NCBI GenBank assembly: GCA_030674185.1
Contig: JAPXFY010000023.1
Coordinates: 23,225,566 to 23,289,565, forward strand
DNA length: 64,000 nucleotides
Origin: Monoplex corrugatus
Taxonomy: Eukaryota > Mollusca > Gastropoda > Littorinimorpha > Ranellidae
Reading direction: 5' to 3'
Part shown: piece after piece, positions 1-15,137 of the stretch
How the letters are laid out: every line of letters begins with the position of its first letter
How positions within the stretch are numbered: position 1 is the stretch's first letter
Notes under the pieces: model-generated
What the model was told of the DNA's origin: nothing
Databases searched by the model: none
Seen by the model: only the letters and a program-made list of their open reading frames with translations
Program-made: the position numbers and the translations under genes

Positions 1-170
1 ATCGATGTTACACGAGTGACCAAATCATTCCCTCCATGTTTGAGCAGCTCTGCTGGGATATTGTCTGCTCCAGGTGATTTCCCTGCTGGTAGGCTGCGGA
101 TGGCTTCTTCCACTTCTTCTCTCATCACTGGTAGCGGTGAGGATTCCCTCAATGGTGTTGAGTCCCCCTG
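1..170 (-). mobile_element. LINE reverse transcriptase fragment
   Basis: On the minus strand this stretch encodes the start of a non-LTR reverse transcriptase. A peptide reading LPAGKSPGADNIPAELLKHG is visible, which is the conserved N-terminal RT motif ('GKSPGxDxIPxEL') of RTE-like LINEs. It continues beyond the left edge of the window. Its right end is not sharp: recognisable coding fades by about position 170. It is a relic with no complete frame here. Confidence 0.75.
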
Positions 171-229
171 AAACAAACTGTTTTGTATTACTGCTTGTAT
201 TACTTTGACAGAAATGGATATTTTCAATC

Positions 230-332
230 TAAATCGTACTATCAATAATTAAAAAAAATGCAACCCCTATTTTGAACCCCTTTTGCGAGAATGACCCATA
301 TGTGTGTATGTACATGTGTATATATAATTGTT

Positions 333-368
<36 letters not shown>

Positions 369-390
369 TGTGTGTGTGTGTGTGTGTGTA

Positions 391-450
<60 letters not shown>

Positions 451-771
451 TGTGTGTGTGTGTGTGTGTTTGTTTGTGTGTGTGTGAGTGTTATTGGGTG
501 AATATAATGCCGCCATGATTTTCCTTCATTTGTTTATGAATGGATTTTTCCAAATTTCTATAAAAAATTTCTGCTGCTGAGAAGTGGTAAGTGCGTTCAT
601 TAAGTAATGAAGCAAAATCATCTTTACGTAAAAGATTAAGCACTCTAATTGAGCAATGATTAAGCAGATAGAAGGGAACTTTGCCAAATGTAATCAAGAT
701 CTATCATTTTTGAATTAAAATTTGTTTTAAATTGGCATATGTTCGAGCAAAGTACTGAAGTGTATACATAA

Positions 772-865
<94 letters not shown>

Positions 866-899
866 GTATCTATAGAGATAGATAGATAGATAGATAGAC

Positions 900-930
<31 letters not shown>

Positions 931-1065
931 CAGATAGACAGATAGATAAATAGATTTTCACATAGAGACAGAGATATGTGTATCTAACTGTCTATATATA
1001 TGTATATATAATATATATATATAGATATATATACATATAATTATATGTAGATACATCTATATACA

Positions 1066-1124
<59 letters not shown>

Positions 1125-1410
1125 TATATAAAACCAATTTTATGTGTTAGTACATGTAGAATGTTGAGTCATGTTTGTATTTGCAAAAGCAGGGATAACC
1201 ATAATTTACTTTCAAGGAGACACCCAGAATATTGTTGAAATATCTCTGTCTGTATCTATATCTATATCTACATCTACATCTACATCTATATCTATATCAA
1301 TATACATATATATAAATATGTATATATATATAGATAGATATAGATATGTATCTACGTATATATCAATTATCATGCTACACTCTTTATATCAAAGATCTTA
1401 CGTTTAGATT
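230..1410. repeat. compound microsatellite cluster
   Basis: Simple repeats follow one another: (GA)n at about 343-368, (GT)n at 369-487, (CA)n at 779-836, (TA)n at 837-865, (GATA)n at 873-953, (TA)n at about 1000-1117 and CTATAT/CTACAT repeats at 1243-1340. Open frames across them are repeat translations, not genes. Between 490 and 775 I see no gene. Confidence 0.95.
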
Positions 1411-1898
1411 TTAAAGCAAAATGAAATCTTCTGTAAGTTAAGAAAGTGTAGAGGATCTTGTGATTATTTCAAGGCTAGCTGTATGTTTGATTTCGTCCTC
1501 ATGATTCGAAAGAAAAAAAAATGATGATATGAGTTTGTCGTTTCTGATTATATTAGCCACGATTTTGAAACGTCTGATGCATTCTCTGGGTCTCAGTGAG
1601 CTGGAGCAGTAAGGAAAAATCGGGATCACCAGTGAGCAGAAAAAATTAAATCGACTTTCTAAGTCTTTTGTAATCTGATGAAATTGACTGATAAATTCGT
1701 TGCTTGCACGCGAGGAGTCAAAACTGCCCTTACGGAATACTGTCAAACAGTACCAACAAATATTTTTTCCTTAAAAGTCATTATTCAGTTTGACCTTGGG
1801 TTTATTTTTTTCTTCTTCTTTCTTTCTTCTTTATGACGAAAGCCTTTTTTAGCGTCACAATAAACTTCAGAAGTAAAACGTCTCAGCTGTGTGTGTGT

Positions 1899-1983
<85 letters not shown>

Positions 1984-2467
1984 TGAGTGACAGAACTTTC
2001 AGAAAGAGTTTTTCAGTCATTTGCAATTGACTTTTTCTATCACGGATATCTGCCCCAAAGACAAACATATCAGAATATCTTTTTTATGGATTTATTAAGA
2101 TAGTTATGCTTATGGGAGCCAACTTGAATCCAAAGTATTGACATATGAACAAGCACTTTAAAGACTTAAAGTCTTATGTATTCATTTATTTATTAATTTA
2201 TTTGTTGATTGATTTATTCAAAATTCTTATCGCACTCAACTTCTATCAAAAGTATAGGCTTGTGACTGCTGGAATGATAAACAAAGAAGTGGGAGCATTC
2301 CACAAGCAGTTTCTGTGCAGATCCCGATTTGCCATCACGAGGGAATAGCATAAGATTTCCCTGTTGATGGAGACTTAAAGTTATTTAATTCTTCATTTGT
2401 ATATTTCTTCTCTTTGATCACTGTAGAGTGTACATATTTTTTGTCATCAGATGAATGATGTGTGCAG
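1411..2467. other. non-coding stretch with a (GT)n tract
   Basis: No gene is recognised here. A (GT)n tract of about 90 bases lies at 1888-1982. The stretch ends in the splice acceptor (ending at 2467) of the CUB exon that follows, so it is best read as intron. Confidence 0.5.
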
Positions 2468-2615
2468 ATTGTGGACCAAGAGGCTGGTGGTGCGACGTTA
2501 GCCAGCTACTGTGGAAGTGGTGTACCTGATCCTCTGATCTCTACTGGCATTCTGCTTTATGTCCGTCTTGTATCTAGCAGCCTTGATAAACGTTTCAAAG
2601 CCTCCTGGACAAAAG
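2468..2615 (+). CDS. exon encoding second half of a CUB domain
   Basis: The 148-base open block is bounded by a CAG acceptor ending at 2467 and a GTATAA donor starting at 2616. It reads as a peptide containing [14 protein letters not shown] and ends near KRFKASWTK. That matches the second half of a CUB domain: the fourth cysteine in 'YCG', then the hydrophobic strand before 'F.A.W'. It enters in phase 0 and leaves in phase 1, exactly like the CUB second-half exons at 23629 and 36529, so it is probably an upstream CUB domain of the same gene. I could not find the matching first-half exon; it may lie left of the window. CUB domains are extracellular protein- or carbohydrate-binding modules. The exon is short and has no start codon of its own. 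Confidence 0.72.
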
Positions 2616-6318
<3,703 letters not shown>

Positions 6319-6744
6319 CACACATACAGAGATATATGTGAGAGTTTTTCTTTTCTGGGACGAAAACAAATACATGAAAACAGACGGAAGAACGAACAAG
6401 AAGAAACAAAGAGAGGAATAAACACATAGTTATGTACATGTATGATATTAGAGATGAGCACCTAAACCTCTATCAATCCACTGTAGGAAAACCAGTCATC
6501 TCTGAAATTATCGTATATTGTATTGCTGAATGAGAGATGTTTTCAGATATCGTGATCAGTGTTTAAGCATCTCTAGAATAAATTAACATACGATGTGATG
6601 ACTTTGAATTTACATTTATAAATGTAGAATTTTGCATGAAACAGAATAAAATGCATTACCAGGTCCAAAATTTGGATCATACTCAAAGTGTATTATTGTT
6701 TCTTTGTTTTGTGTAGATATGTCAAATATAATCACATAATAACC
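6319..6744. other. unassigned AT-rich stretch
   Basis: I see no gene, repeat array or recognised element between the 5' truncation point of LINE A and the LINE fragment at 6745. Confidence 0.4.
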
Positions 6745-6900
6745 ACATGTGTCATCAGCCACCCTGCAAGTCCGTCCAATACTTTCTCCCTGGGTCTACC
6801 TACTGTTCTGTTTCCCTCTTGCTTTCCTGTTGTGATTAGTGCTCATAATTCCCCTTTTCTGAAATCAGCTTGTTGCTTTTCTGTGATACAAACGCCAGTC
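6745..6900 (-). mobile_element. LINE 3'-end fragment (same family as LINE D/F)
   Basis: The minus strand reads through GRPRE and VLDGLAG-type codons. That is the C-terminal tail seen in the LINE copies at 15138-18144 and 20225-21190; the nucleotide match with 15260-15360 is visible by eye ('gcaagtccgtccaatac'). It is a short degenerate relic. Confidence 0.6.
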
Positions 6901-7555
6901 GTAACTGTGTGGAATTAATAACAATAAATCATCCTAGGATGGCTCTGTTCTCCAAAGTTCGTCCAAGTCTTCCAGCAATTATGTGACATGCACTTTGAGC
7001 CCGCCTAGAACCTTATCTGTCGGCAGAAGACTGAAAATTGGTCAGCATAGAGAATCATTCACCTATCATGGTCAGACAGAATGTAAGAACTTCGTTCAGT
7101 CGACCACCAGTTTAGACAGTCTCGTATATGGAAGTAAAGAGTCAGCGTCTTCTCCACACGGCACTAGATGCCTGTCTTTTCTCCACACCACACTAGATGC
7201 CTGTCAGAAGTTCTGCTGACAAACGGTGGTTGCTGGTGTCATTTCAGCATTGTGAAGCAATATAGTAACAGGATCTTCACTGACAAAGTGCTGACAGGAG
7301 CAAACAAAAGGCAAACCAAAGCTTGGAAATTTGGACATTAGGAATAACAAACAAATCGGGAACAGAAACAAGCCTAAAATACTGGATCAGAAAAAAAAAG
7401 TAATAAAATCGACAAGCATTAAAAAAAGGGAAAACATTGAAATTAATCAGCCAAAATAGCAGCGCTCATATTCATATTGACAAAGACTGCAATGGACAGG
7501 CTGGGTGTCGCCAGCAAGACAGCAGCGTCGAAGGCATGATGAACGTCTCAAAAAC
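6901..7555. other. unassigned stretch
   Basis: No gene is recognised. A 29-30 base segment ending 'cactagatgcctgtc' occurs twice in a row at about 7148-7205. The stretch ends at the left breakpoint of the tandem segmental duplication (7556). Confidence 0.4.
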
Positions 7556-7981
7556 AAAGGCTGGCTTCAGGCGTGTGCGGTCAATGAAAGGGCACCCTTA
7601 TAACTGGATAATACTTTTCAATGAGTACTTCTAAAAATCACCTCAATCCGGTGACTGACTAGGTTGAAAGAAACGTTTTTTTTATCCATTTTAGTATATA
7701 AGTGCTGCAGTGACGTACCGAGCTTGCATCATACTAGTTTATGCGTTGTTTAAGTCATTAGTTTCTTAAGAAGAGTACAGAATGATTTCTAAACATGCAG
7801 CATTGATTATTGGATGACACTCTAGCCTGTAGACAATATATTCCATACACAAAATTTCCTTTAAGTAGAGAGAACCAGAGAGGGGGAAAGAAATGAGCAT
7901 GACTATAACGTAATGTTTGCACATATGTACATGTATGAGTGCACTTACGCGTAAGGCATAATAGAAGTATTGTATTACATA

Positions 7982-8067
7982 ATAATAATAATAAAGAGCA
8001 TTTATATAGCGCCTAATCTGATGAAAACAAGAGCCCTAAGCGCTTACAGGTATCACGCAGACACAAC

Positions 8068-8127
<60 letters not shown>

Positions 8128-11100
8128 CACACCAGCCGACATTCAAGGCTCAGAAGACAACAAGGGGGGATTTGGGGAAGTTAGGTGGTAGAGTCTTTAT
8201 AAGTATCATGAGAGGGACTGGAAGAGATGGGTTTTCAGAGAGGACTTGAAAGAAGTGAGAGTTGCAGAGTGGCGAACAGAGACAGGGAGCTGATTCCAGA
8301 TTACAGGGGCCTGATAGGAAAAGGAGCGTTGACCATAGGTTTTAGTGCGACAGGATGGTATGCGGAAGGTACGAGTATCAGCCGAGGAACGAAGTTGACG
8401 AGAGGGGGTGTACAGATGGAGGAGGTCAGAGATGTAAGGGGTGCAAGACCGTTGAGAGACTTAAAACATAACAAAGCAATCTTGTAGCGAATTCTCTTTT
8501 CAACAGATAACCAGTGAAGAGATTTGAGAAGAGGAGTGACATGAGAGGAACGAGATTTTCTGAAGATGAGCCTAGCAGCATTGTTTTGAACTTTTTGAAG
8601 CTTTTGAATGAGAGAGAAAGGACAGCCCGAGAGGAGGGAGTTGCAGTAGTCGAGACGAGAGAGAACAAAGGCACAGAGGAGAGTTTTGGTGGCTTCGACA
8701 GAGAGGATATTGCGAATAGAAGAAATTCTGCGTATCTCAAGATAGCATAATCTGCAAACATTCTGGACGTGTTTTTCAAAGGACAGGGTGTTATCAAGAG
8801 TGACTCCAAGATTGCGGACAGTGGAAGATAGTGGAATGTCAGATCCAAGCAGAGAGACAGACAGAGGAAGGGAAGAACACTTAGCCAATGTGGTGGGAGA
8901 GATAAGGCTAAGTTCAGTTTTAATGGGGTTAAGTTGAAGTTTGTTTACAGTCATCCAGGAGTGAACATCAGAAATGCAGCCTTGGGTTTGTCTGATTATA
9001 GAGGGCAGTTGTGGGAGGGAACCAGAAGTATAGAGTTGGTTGTCATCAGAAAAGCTATGATGGGACATAGAGTGAAGTCGCATAATTTCAGAGAGGAGTT
9101 GTGTGTACAGCACAAATAGGATGGGACCTAAAACAGAGCCTTGGGGCACACCAAACTGGAGGGTAGCGGGTGCAGAGGATGAACAACAGACAGAGACTGT
9201 TTGAGTGCGATTGGAGAGGTAGGACTGGAACCAAGACAGAGCGATGTCAGAGATACCGAACACTTTATGGAGACGTGTGAGCATGATAGAATGGTCGATG
9301 GTGTCGAATGCAGCCGAGAAATAGAAGAGAGATTTGATTTTGATCAAGAGCAGTCAGAATATCATTTGCAATTTTTACAAGAGCAGTTTCAGGGCTGTGT
9401 CCAGTGCGATAAGCCGACTGATAAGGGTAAGAGAGGTTGTTGGCGGTGATATGATCAGAGATCTGTGCGAGAACAATTTTTTCAAGGACTTTGGATAAGA
9501 AAGGTAGGTTGGAAACAGGTCGATAGTTTTTGAGGTTATTGGGGTCAAGACTAGGTTTCTTTAAAAGAGGTCTGACCAGGGCAGATTTGAAGGAAGTGGG
9601 AAAGATACCAGATGACAGGGAATTGTTGATGACAGTTGTGAAGTGAGGGAGCAAAGTATCTAGGCAGTGTGTTAAGATAGATGCTGGAAGAGGATCAAGC
9701 TCACAGGTCTTGATGTCAGAATGGCGGATTACATTGCGGATAGTAGTTTCAGAAGCAGGCTGAAAAGAAATAAGTGGTGTGCCTTGAAACAGAGGGTCGG
9801 GAATAGGAGGTTGAGAGATGGGCTGGGAGTCAAGACTGGAACGGATGGACCTAATTTTATCAATGAAAAAATCTGAAAAATGTTGTGCTAGACGGGCAGG
9901 GGGAAAGCATGATGGGAGAGGAGATTTATCTGATTTGCCAAGGAGGGTATTAGTAACGGAATATAGCTGTTTTGATGTAGAGCATGCAATAATTTTCGCA
10001 TTGTAAAAGGCAGACTTAGCAGAGTCAACTATAGCATTGACAGTTTTGTTGGCAGCCTGAAAAATCTGTTTATTGATAGTAATGCTGTTCTTCAGCCACC
10101 GTCTTTCAGCACGACGGCGTTCACGCTTGGCCTTAAGAAGATCAGGGCCAACGGCAGAAAACCAGGGCGATGGTGGTCTCCGGGATACCCTACGTCTGGT
10201 GGCGGGGGCGTGCATGTCCAGCAGATCACTAATAGTCCGATTGAGGTCGTCAGCAGAGGCTGGAGGACAGGACTGAAGAGCGGCCAGGAGATCTTCGTTG
10301 AAGACGACGGTGTTGATATCAACTAGTTTTCTGACCATGACATAGGTAGTTTGGGGTGGAGGCTTGGTCATTGAAAGTTGGCCGAGGATACAGACATGAT
10401 CCGAAGGAAGAGTATAATCAATTTCAATGGATTTGATGAAGGACTGGTCAGCTCTATGAACAACCCAATCGAGGATGTTGCCTTTTTCGTGGGTTGGAGT
10501 GTCGATAGATTGGGTCAAGCCAAAGGAGTTCAAAGAGCCTATCAGTTTAGCAGTGTGGGTCTGGTTAGGTTCATTATAATGAAAATTAAAGTCTCCTGCA
10601 ATGATGAAACAGCCTTTCAAGGTGTTACAGTAGGCAAGGAGGTCTGGAAACTCTTCTACAAACACATGGTTTTTAAGCTGGTTCTTTGGGCTGGGTGGTG
10701 GACGGTAGAGGAACAGCAGATGGAAAGTCTGGTGGGGTAGAGTGAGGGAGAGCTGGACAATTTCAAAAGTAGAGTGTTTGAATTTAAAGTCAGTCTTGGT
10801 AGTAATTCGGGGCAGGAGGGACTCGGCAACAACAAAAGCGATGCCGCCGCCGAGACCAGTTTTGCGAGCGAACGAGAGTGTACGGTGACCGGGAGGAGCA
10901 AGATCCCTCTCCTTGGGTTCATCCCCGACAGGCTGAAACCAGGTTTCATTGACGGCGAAAATATCGACGACGTGGTCATGGATGAAGTAGTTGATCGCGG
11001 ATCTCTTCTCGTGTCTGGTACCGAGGGCCTGAGCATTGAACAGTGCAAGAGTCAATGAGTCAGTGCGTAGTTTCTTTTTGCCGGCTGTGAGAGGAATGAG

Positions 11101-11712
11101 GTTATTAGGGTTGGAGCACAGCGGTCTGGGGGACGGATGGGTATCTTAGACAGGAACAGAAGGCAGACCACTGCTGCCATGACGCTGATGTACATCAGTG
11201 ACCACTGGAATCGTACGTCTCTTGCGCATTCCACCACGACATGATCGACGACGGGGAGATTTCGGCCGATTTTCAGCGATCTCAAGTGTTCAACCAGGTC
11301 AGGGTCAAGGATCGAGTCAGGGGGGCAACATGACAGCAAGCAGTCCCGATTGTACTGCACACGAGTGGAAGAATGTGTAGACACAACAGCTGGTTGTGAA
11401 GCGGGCGTGATGAGGCAGACGCACGCAGTGCGAGAGAGACAGAGCGGGGAGGGTGCACGTGCACTGGCGAGAAACATGGCGGGCTGAGTTGAAAATTCAA
11501 GTGGAGTAGGAGAGATAAAATGCACAAAGAAAACAGTACCTTGGCTTGCAGCGAAGCATTCATAAACCACCACATACTGAAACAGGAACATTCACAAACA
11601 CAATCACTTGCTTTTAGCCATCAACAATCGATATAACTCCGTGCACACACACAAATAATCGCAGCGAGGTAGCCGTGCCTGTGAGGCGGCTGAACCTTGA
11701 ACCTTGAGTCTA
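7982..11712 (-). mobile_element. L2/CR1-type LINE, near full length (LINE C)
   Basis: The minus strand encodes an ORF1-like remnant (about 11590-11060), then from 11055 an APE endonuclease (LALFNAQALG at the start; IAGDFNFHYN; LPSDHVCILG) and a reverse transcriptase (LKNYRPVSNLPFLSKVLEK; FDTIDHSIML; FGVPQGSVLGP; SDDNQLY at the active site, where FADD is usual), ending at 8301. The 3' untranslated part (8300-7982) ends in AATAAT repeats next to 'agcatttatatagcgcc'. One frameshift near 9340 separates the endonuclease/RT start from the rest. It is flanked by a 9-bp target duplication, TATTACATA, at 7973-7981 and 11713-11721. Copy 2 of the segmental duplication carries the uninterrupted site at about 24890-24900, so the insertion differs between the two copies. 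A (CA)n tract sits in the 3' UTR at about 8072-8130. Confidence 0.92.
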
Positions 11713-11721
11713 TATTACATA

Positions 11722-11998
11722 TAGTGGTATATTGTGTTTGTTGGCGGTAGAAGTTCTGATCATGTTGAATGTACTTGTACAAATTCGTGGTTATCATTTC
11801 TGAATTTGCGATTGAAACTCTTCGCACGTAGTGACATTCAAACTTCTTACACAGATTCGAACAATTCACTTCGATGATTAGTTTGGTTGGAAGGAAGCGG
11901 GATGGATTAAAGGATAAATGTATGTTTGTGCATGCGCGGTTATGTGTGTGTGTTTTTCAACAATGTGGATAAATATATGCGTTTCTTTCAATCAACTA

Positions 11999-12029
<31 letters not shown>

Positions 12030-12142
12030 AATATGTATGTATGTATGTGTGTATGTATCTATATATGTATTTATGCGCATGCTGGCTTGCAAACTTGTAA
12101 AACTTATATATTGAATGTGCCGGTTAGTTTGTGGGATTAAAA

Positions 12143-12230
<88 letters not shown>

Positions 12231-13116
12231 TACAGTGGGACAAGCAGAGGAGGGAAGTAGTTGGTAGACTGATTGTGTATCACGGTCAACTGAACAATTT
12301 CATCTGTCTGAAGCCGAACACATTTCATTTGTGATTGATACAGTCGTCCAGTGTACAGCTAAGCTTTTCAGTCAACTAACCATTATAAGTCTAAATTTTA
12401 AGCCAACATACATCCACAAGGCCTCGCACAAGATGGTTGCCATCTCTGCACATTAAAACAGATGATTAATTAATTAATCATTTTAGTTCAGCACTGGCAC
12501 AACATTACACAGCATGTAGTAGGTGTGCAGTGTGGATTACATCGGCACAAGTTTGTAACGGTGAACGATCTATCCCTCTTTGTTTCCCCTATTCCCTGTA
12601 TCATTCTTTCCTTCCATCCCACCATCAATCTCTTATCTTTTGTCACTACTGCCCTGTCTCTTCTCATTCTCTCTCCATCTCTCATTCTGTCTCTGTCTCT
12701 CGCTCCTCTGGTATCATTCAGTATCAAAGTTTAGTTTCAGAAGTTTGCTTTTAGTGATTTTATTTTTGTCCCTAGATGTTAAACTGTGCCCTTTGAGGTA
12801 GATTGGTTCTTCCATAAAAACGGTTTGTGTACATTTGTTTTGTTAAAGAAATGATTCAGAATAAGGGTGTGAACGTTGTCATGGCAAAATGAAAAGCATA
12901 ACCTCTGAAGGTAAAATACCATCATACATAGTGACATTTTGTCGGATTGCCTTCGACAAAGCTTTCTTGTGACAAACCAAAGGCACAGTTTCTAGACATT
13001 TGGACATATTCAATAAGCATCATTTAAAACAAAGATTCCACCCAAAAACAACAACAACAATAAGAAAAACACCGATACAAGTACGATTATACACTGCGTG
13101 TTCCATTTGACAACAG
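11722..13116. other. intron of the CUB gene, copy 1, with microsatellites
   Basis: No gene is recognised. There is (CTAT)n at about 12000-12029 and (GT)n at about 12144-12229. It ends with the splice acceptor (CAG at 13114-13116) of the CUB exon. Confidence 0.6.
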
Positions 13117-13301
13117 TGTGCGAGTATACCCTGAATGAAACGAAGGGCAGGTTGCAGTCTCCAGGCTACCCGGGCACATACCCGAAGGACAAGACCTGTA
13201 CATATTTCATTGAACGTCCTGCTGGTGAATTTATCACGCTCAGTTTCACTGCCTTCAATGTGGGTGACACTTCAGAGCCATGTGATAACGACTATGTGGA
13301 G
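13117..13301 (+). CDS. exon encoding first half of a CUB domain, copy 1
   Basis: The 185-base exon lies between a CAG acceptor (ending 13116) and a GTAAGC donor (from 13302). Its peptide starts CEYTLNETKG, continues with LQSPGYPGTYPKD and ends in DNDYVE, the hallmark first half of a CUB domain: C1, the 'SPxYPxxYP' turn, C2, then 'F.V' strands and 'C..DYVE'. It enters in phase 1 (two bases TG complete a valine codon) and leaves in phase 0, joining to the exon at 23629 across an intron of about 10.3 kb. Compared with copy 2 there are four base differences, three of which change residues (K/E, R/S and T/S). The product is presumably secreted or the ectodomain of a membrane protein; no signal peptide exon is visible. 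Confidence 0.88.
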
Positions 13302-13422
13302 GTAAGCCCGTCAGTGTCAGTATAGTAAGCTTCACAGGCTTGCATGTTACTGGACATTAGTGTCTAACAAATGATGTAATTTGTTAGAGTTATTCGCGCG
13401 AGGCCATTTCTGTATATGTGTT

Positions 13423-13475
<53 letters not shown>

Positions 13476-13876
13476 CTGTGTGTGTGCGCGCGTGTGCGTG
13501 TGTGTGTGTGTATGCGTGTCCATTTCTAATGTGTTGTAACTGACTGTCAAGGTGGTGGTGTTGGACTTTCCAGCTGGTCCAACAGATGAGCTCTGAATAC
13601 TGGCTTTTAGCATGGGATAGAAGACCAGCCTTGGAGTCATTAGTCTCTAGCATGAGATAGGAGACCAGTTCTGGAGGCACATGTTCTTCTGCAAACACGG
13701 CATGTGTCCTGTTATCCTAGGGTTTGCTTCTGCCATTCCTTCTAGTGCTGAATAGCAGCTGCTATATGCTGTTCAAATGTGATCAGGCACTTCTCTAGTC
13801 ATCATACTCTCCTGAGGAAAATTTTTTCCCACTGATAATGTTGATGCCACAGATGGTAAGGTTGGCCTTCATCGTG
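13302..13876. other. intron with (GT)n, copy 1
   Basis: Intronic sequence with an interrupted (GT)n tract at about 13418-13516. The last five bases, TCGTG (13872-13876), form the left target duplication of the hAT-like element. Confidence 0.6.
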
Positions 13877-14364
13877 CAGAGCCTGGAATTCGTCGCGGAA
13901 ACGAGGATTTCCGCGGAAATCAAAATCGAAAATCGCGCAAAAAAATATTTTTCGTGTTAAAAAAAAATCGACGACTATACTTAAAAAAAAAAAGAAAAGA
14001 AAAAAACAGCCGATCAAGCACAGACAGAAACCAAACGAAAAAAAAGCAAACATCTCTGCAAGATTCTTTTGTCGTTCTGACTTGGATAAGCCTTCTAGCT
14101 AGTTTTGATGAATATGTCTATGTATGAACACACTGAAACGATCTGCTGTGTATGATGGATCCTGATCTTATGCCCAATGTTTATTAAATACTCTTTTGAC
14201 TGATATTCATTGTGATTTTCAGTGTGTTAGATGCCTTTAAATTTGTCTCCAGAATGCCTCAGAATGCAGATTTTAGTCTTGATTTTAAAAAATTTCCGGG
14301 GGAGCATACCCCCGGACACCCCTAGAAGTTTCCTCTTTTTTTTTCTTAGCAATTCCAGGCGCTG
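13877..14364. mobile_element. non-autonomous hAT-like element (488 bp)
   Basis: The insertion is present in copy 1 and absent from copy 2. Its ends are imperfect inverted repeats: CAGAGCCTGGAATT at the left and CAGCGCCTGGAATT (reverse complement) at the right, with one mismatch in 14 bases. They start CAGNG as hAT termini do. It is flanked by TCGTG at 13872-13876 and 14365-14369. A 5-bp duplication is shorter than the usual 8 bp of hAT elements, so the superfamily assignment is tentative. No transposase is encoded; the inside is A-rich and contains a C/G-rich 'ccgggggagcatacccccgg' palindrome-like core. Copy 2 (27215-27224) holds what looks like the excision footprint. Confidence 0.75.
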
Positions 14365-14784
14365 TCGTGTCCTTGTACCATTTCTTTTGTCATCCTTGGT
14401 CACAATGTTCTTACTTCAGCTAGCTGCATAGGAAAAAAAATGGAAATTCCCCCGTTGTCTTTGATACGAACAATGTGTCTTGTTCAATAAAACCAACACT
14501 TGATGAGTAGACACTCGATATTTGGCAAGCCACATTATTTTTAGAACTTGAGGCTTTGATCATGGATTTTGCCCGTGATGTTACAGGTCTTAGGTATCTT
14601 TGGTCAAACTGGTCAAACTATTGAATAGCTATACGTCGTCAGTAGATAATCCAGGTCTCACTGCAATACAGCAGGGAATCCAAGAAGTGAGAACATTGTT
14701 TTTCTGCCTCCCCCAACCCCCACCCCCTATCTGTCTGTCTGTCTGTCTGTCTCTGTCTTCTCTGTCTGTCTCTGTCTGTCTATT

Positions 14785-14850
<66 letters not shown>

Positions 14851-15137
14851 AGAGTGAAAGTAATGTTTTCCTACCTAAGTCCCTCTCGTATTTTCCAAAG
14901 TAATAATATATTTAGGATCATGTCAAATCACGAATGGTTCTCCGTGTGTTTGGCGTTCATTAACATAATGTGCCGTCAGGCTTTGGGGAGATCGCTAGCT
15001 ATAAGTGAAACACCAGAGGCTATGCCAGCAGTATTTTCTCAATAGCCATTAGTTCAGTGGGATGGGACTGTGATAGACACACTCAAGTGAGACATCAATC
15101 TCTCCCCTCCTGAAGATCTGACATCGTGCTATATATC
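14365..15137. other. intron, copy 1, with CTGT/CT/CA microsatellite
   Basis: No gene is recognised. A compound tract (CTGT)n-(CT)n-(CA)n lies at about 14728-14852. Short (ATC)n repeats at about 15138-15163 are the 3' tail of the minus-strand LINE that follows. Confidence 0.6.

Noticed and set aside
272..518. Cys/Val-rich and His/Thr-rich open frames (here and at 704-961, 2595-3216, 8070-8140, 12131-12334, 25339-25641, 38548-38855 and 52574-52817)
   Set aside because: They are translations of (GT)n, (CA)n and (TA)n repeats in alternative frames, with no codon structure of their own.
7982..8300. Possible independent SINE at the LINE C 3' end
   Set aside because: A single 9-bp target duplication encloses this part together with the whole LINE, so it is the LINE 3' UTR.
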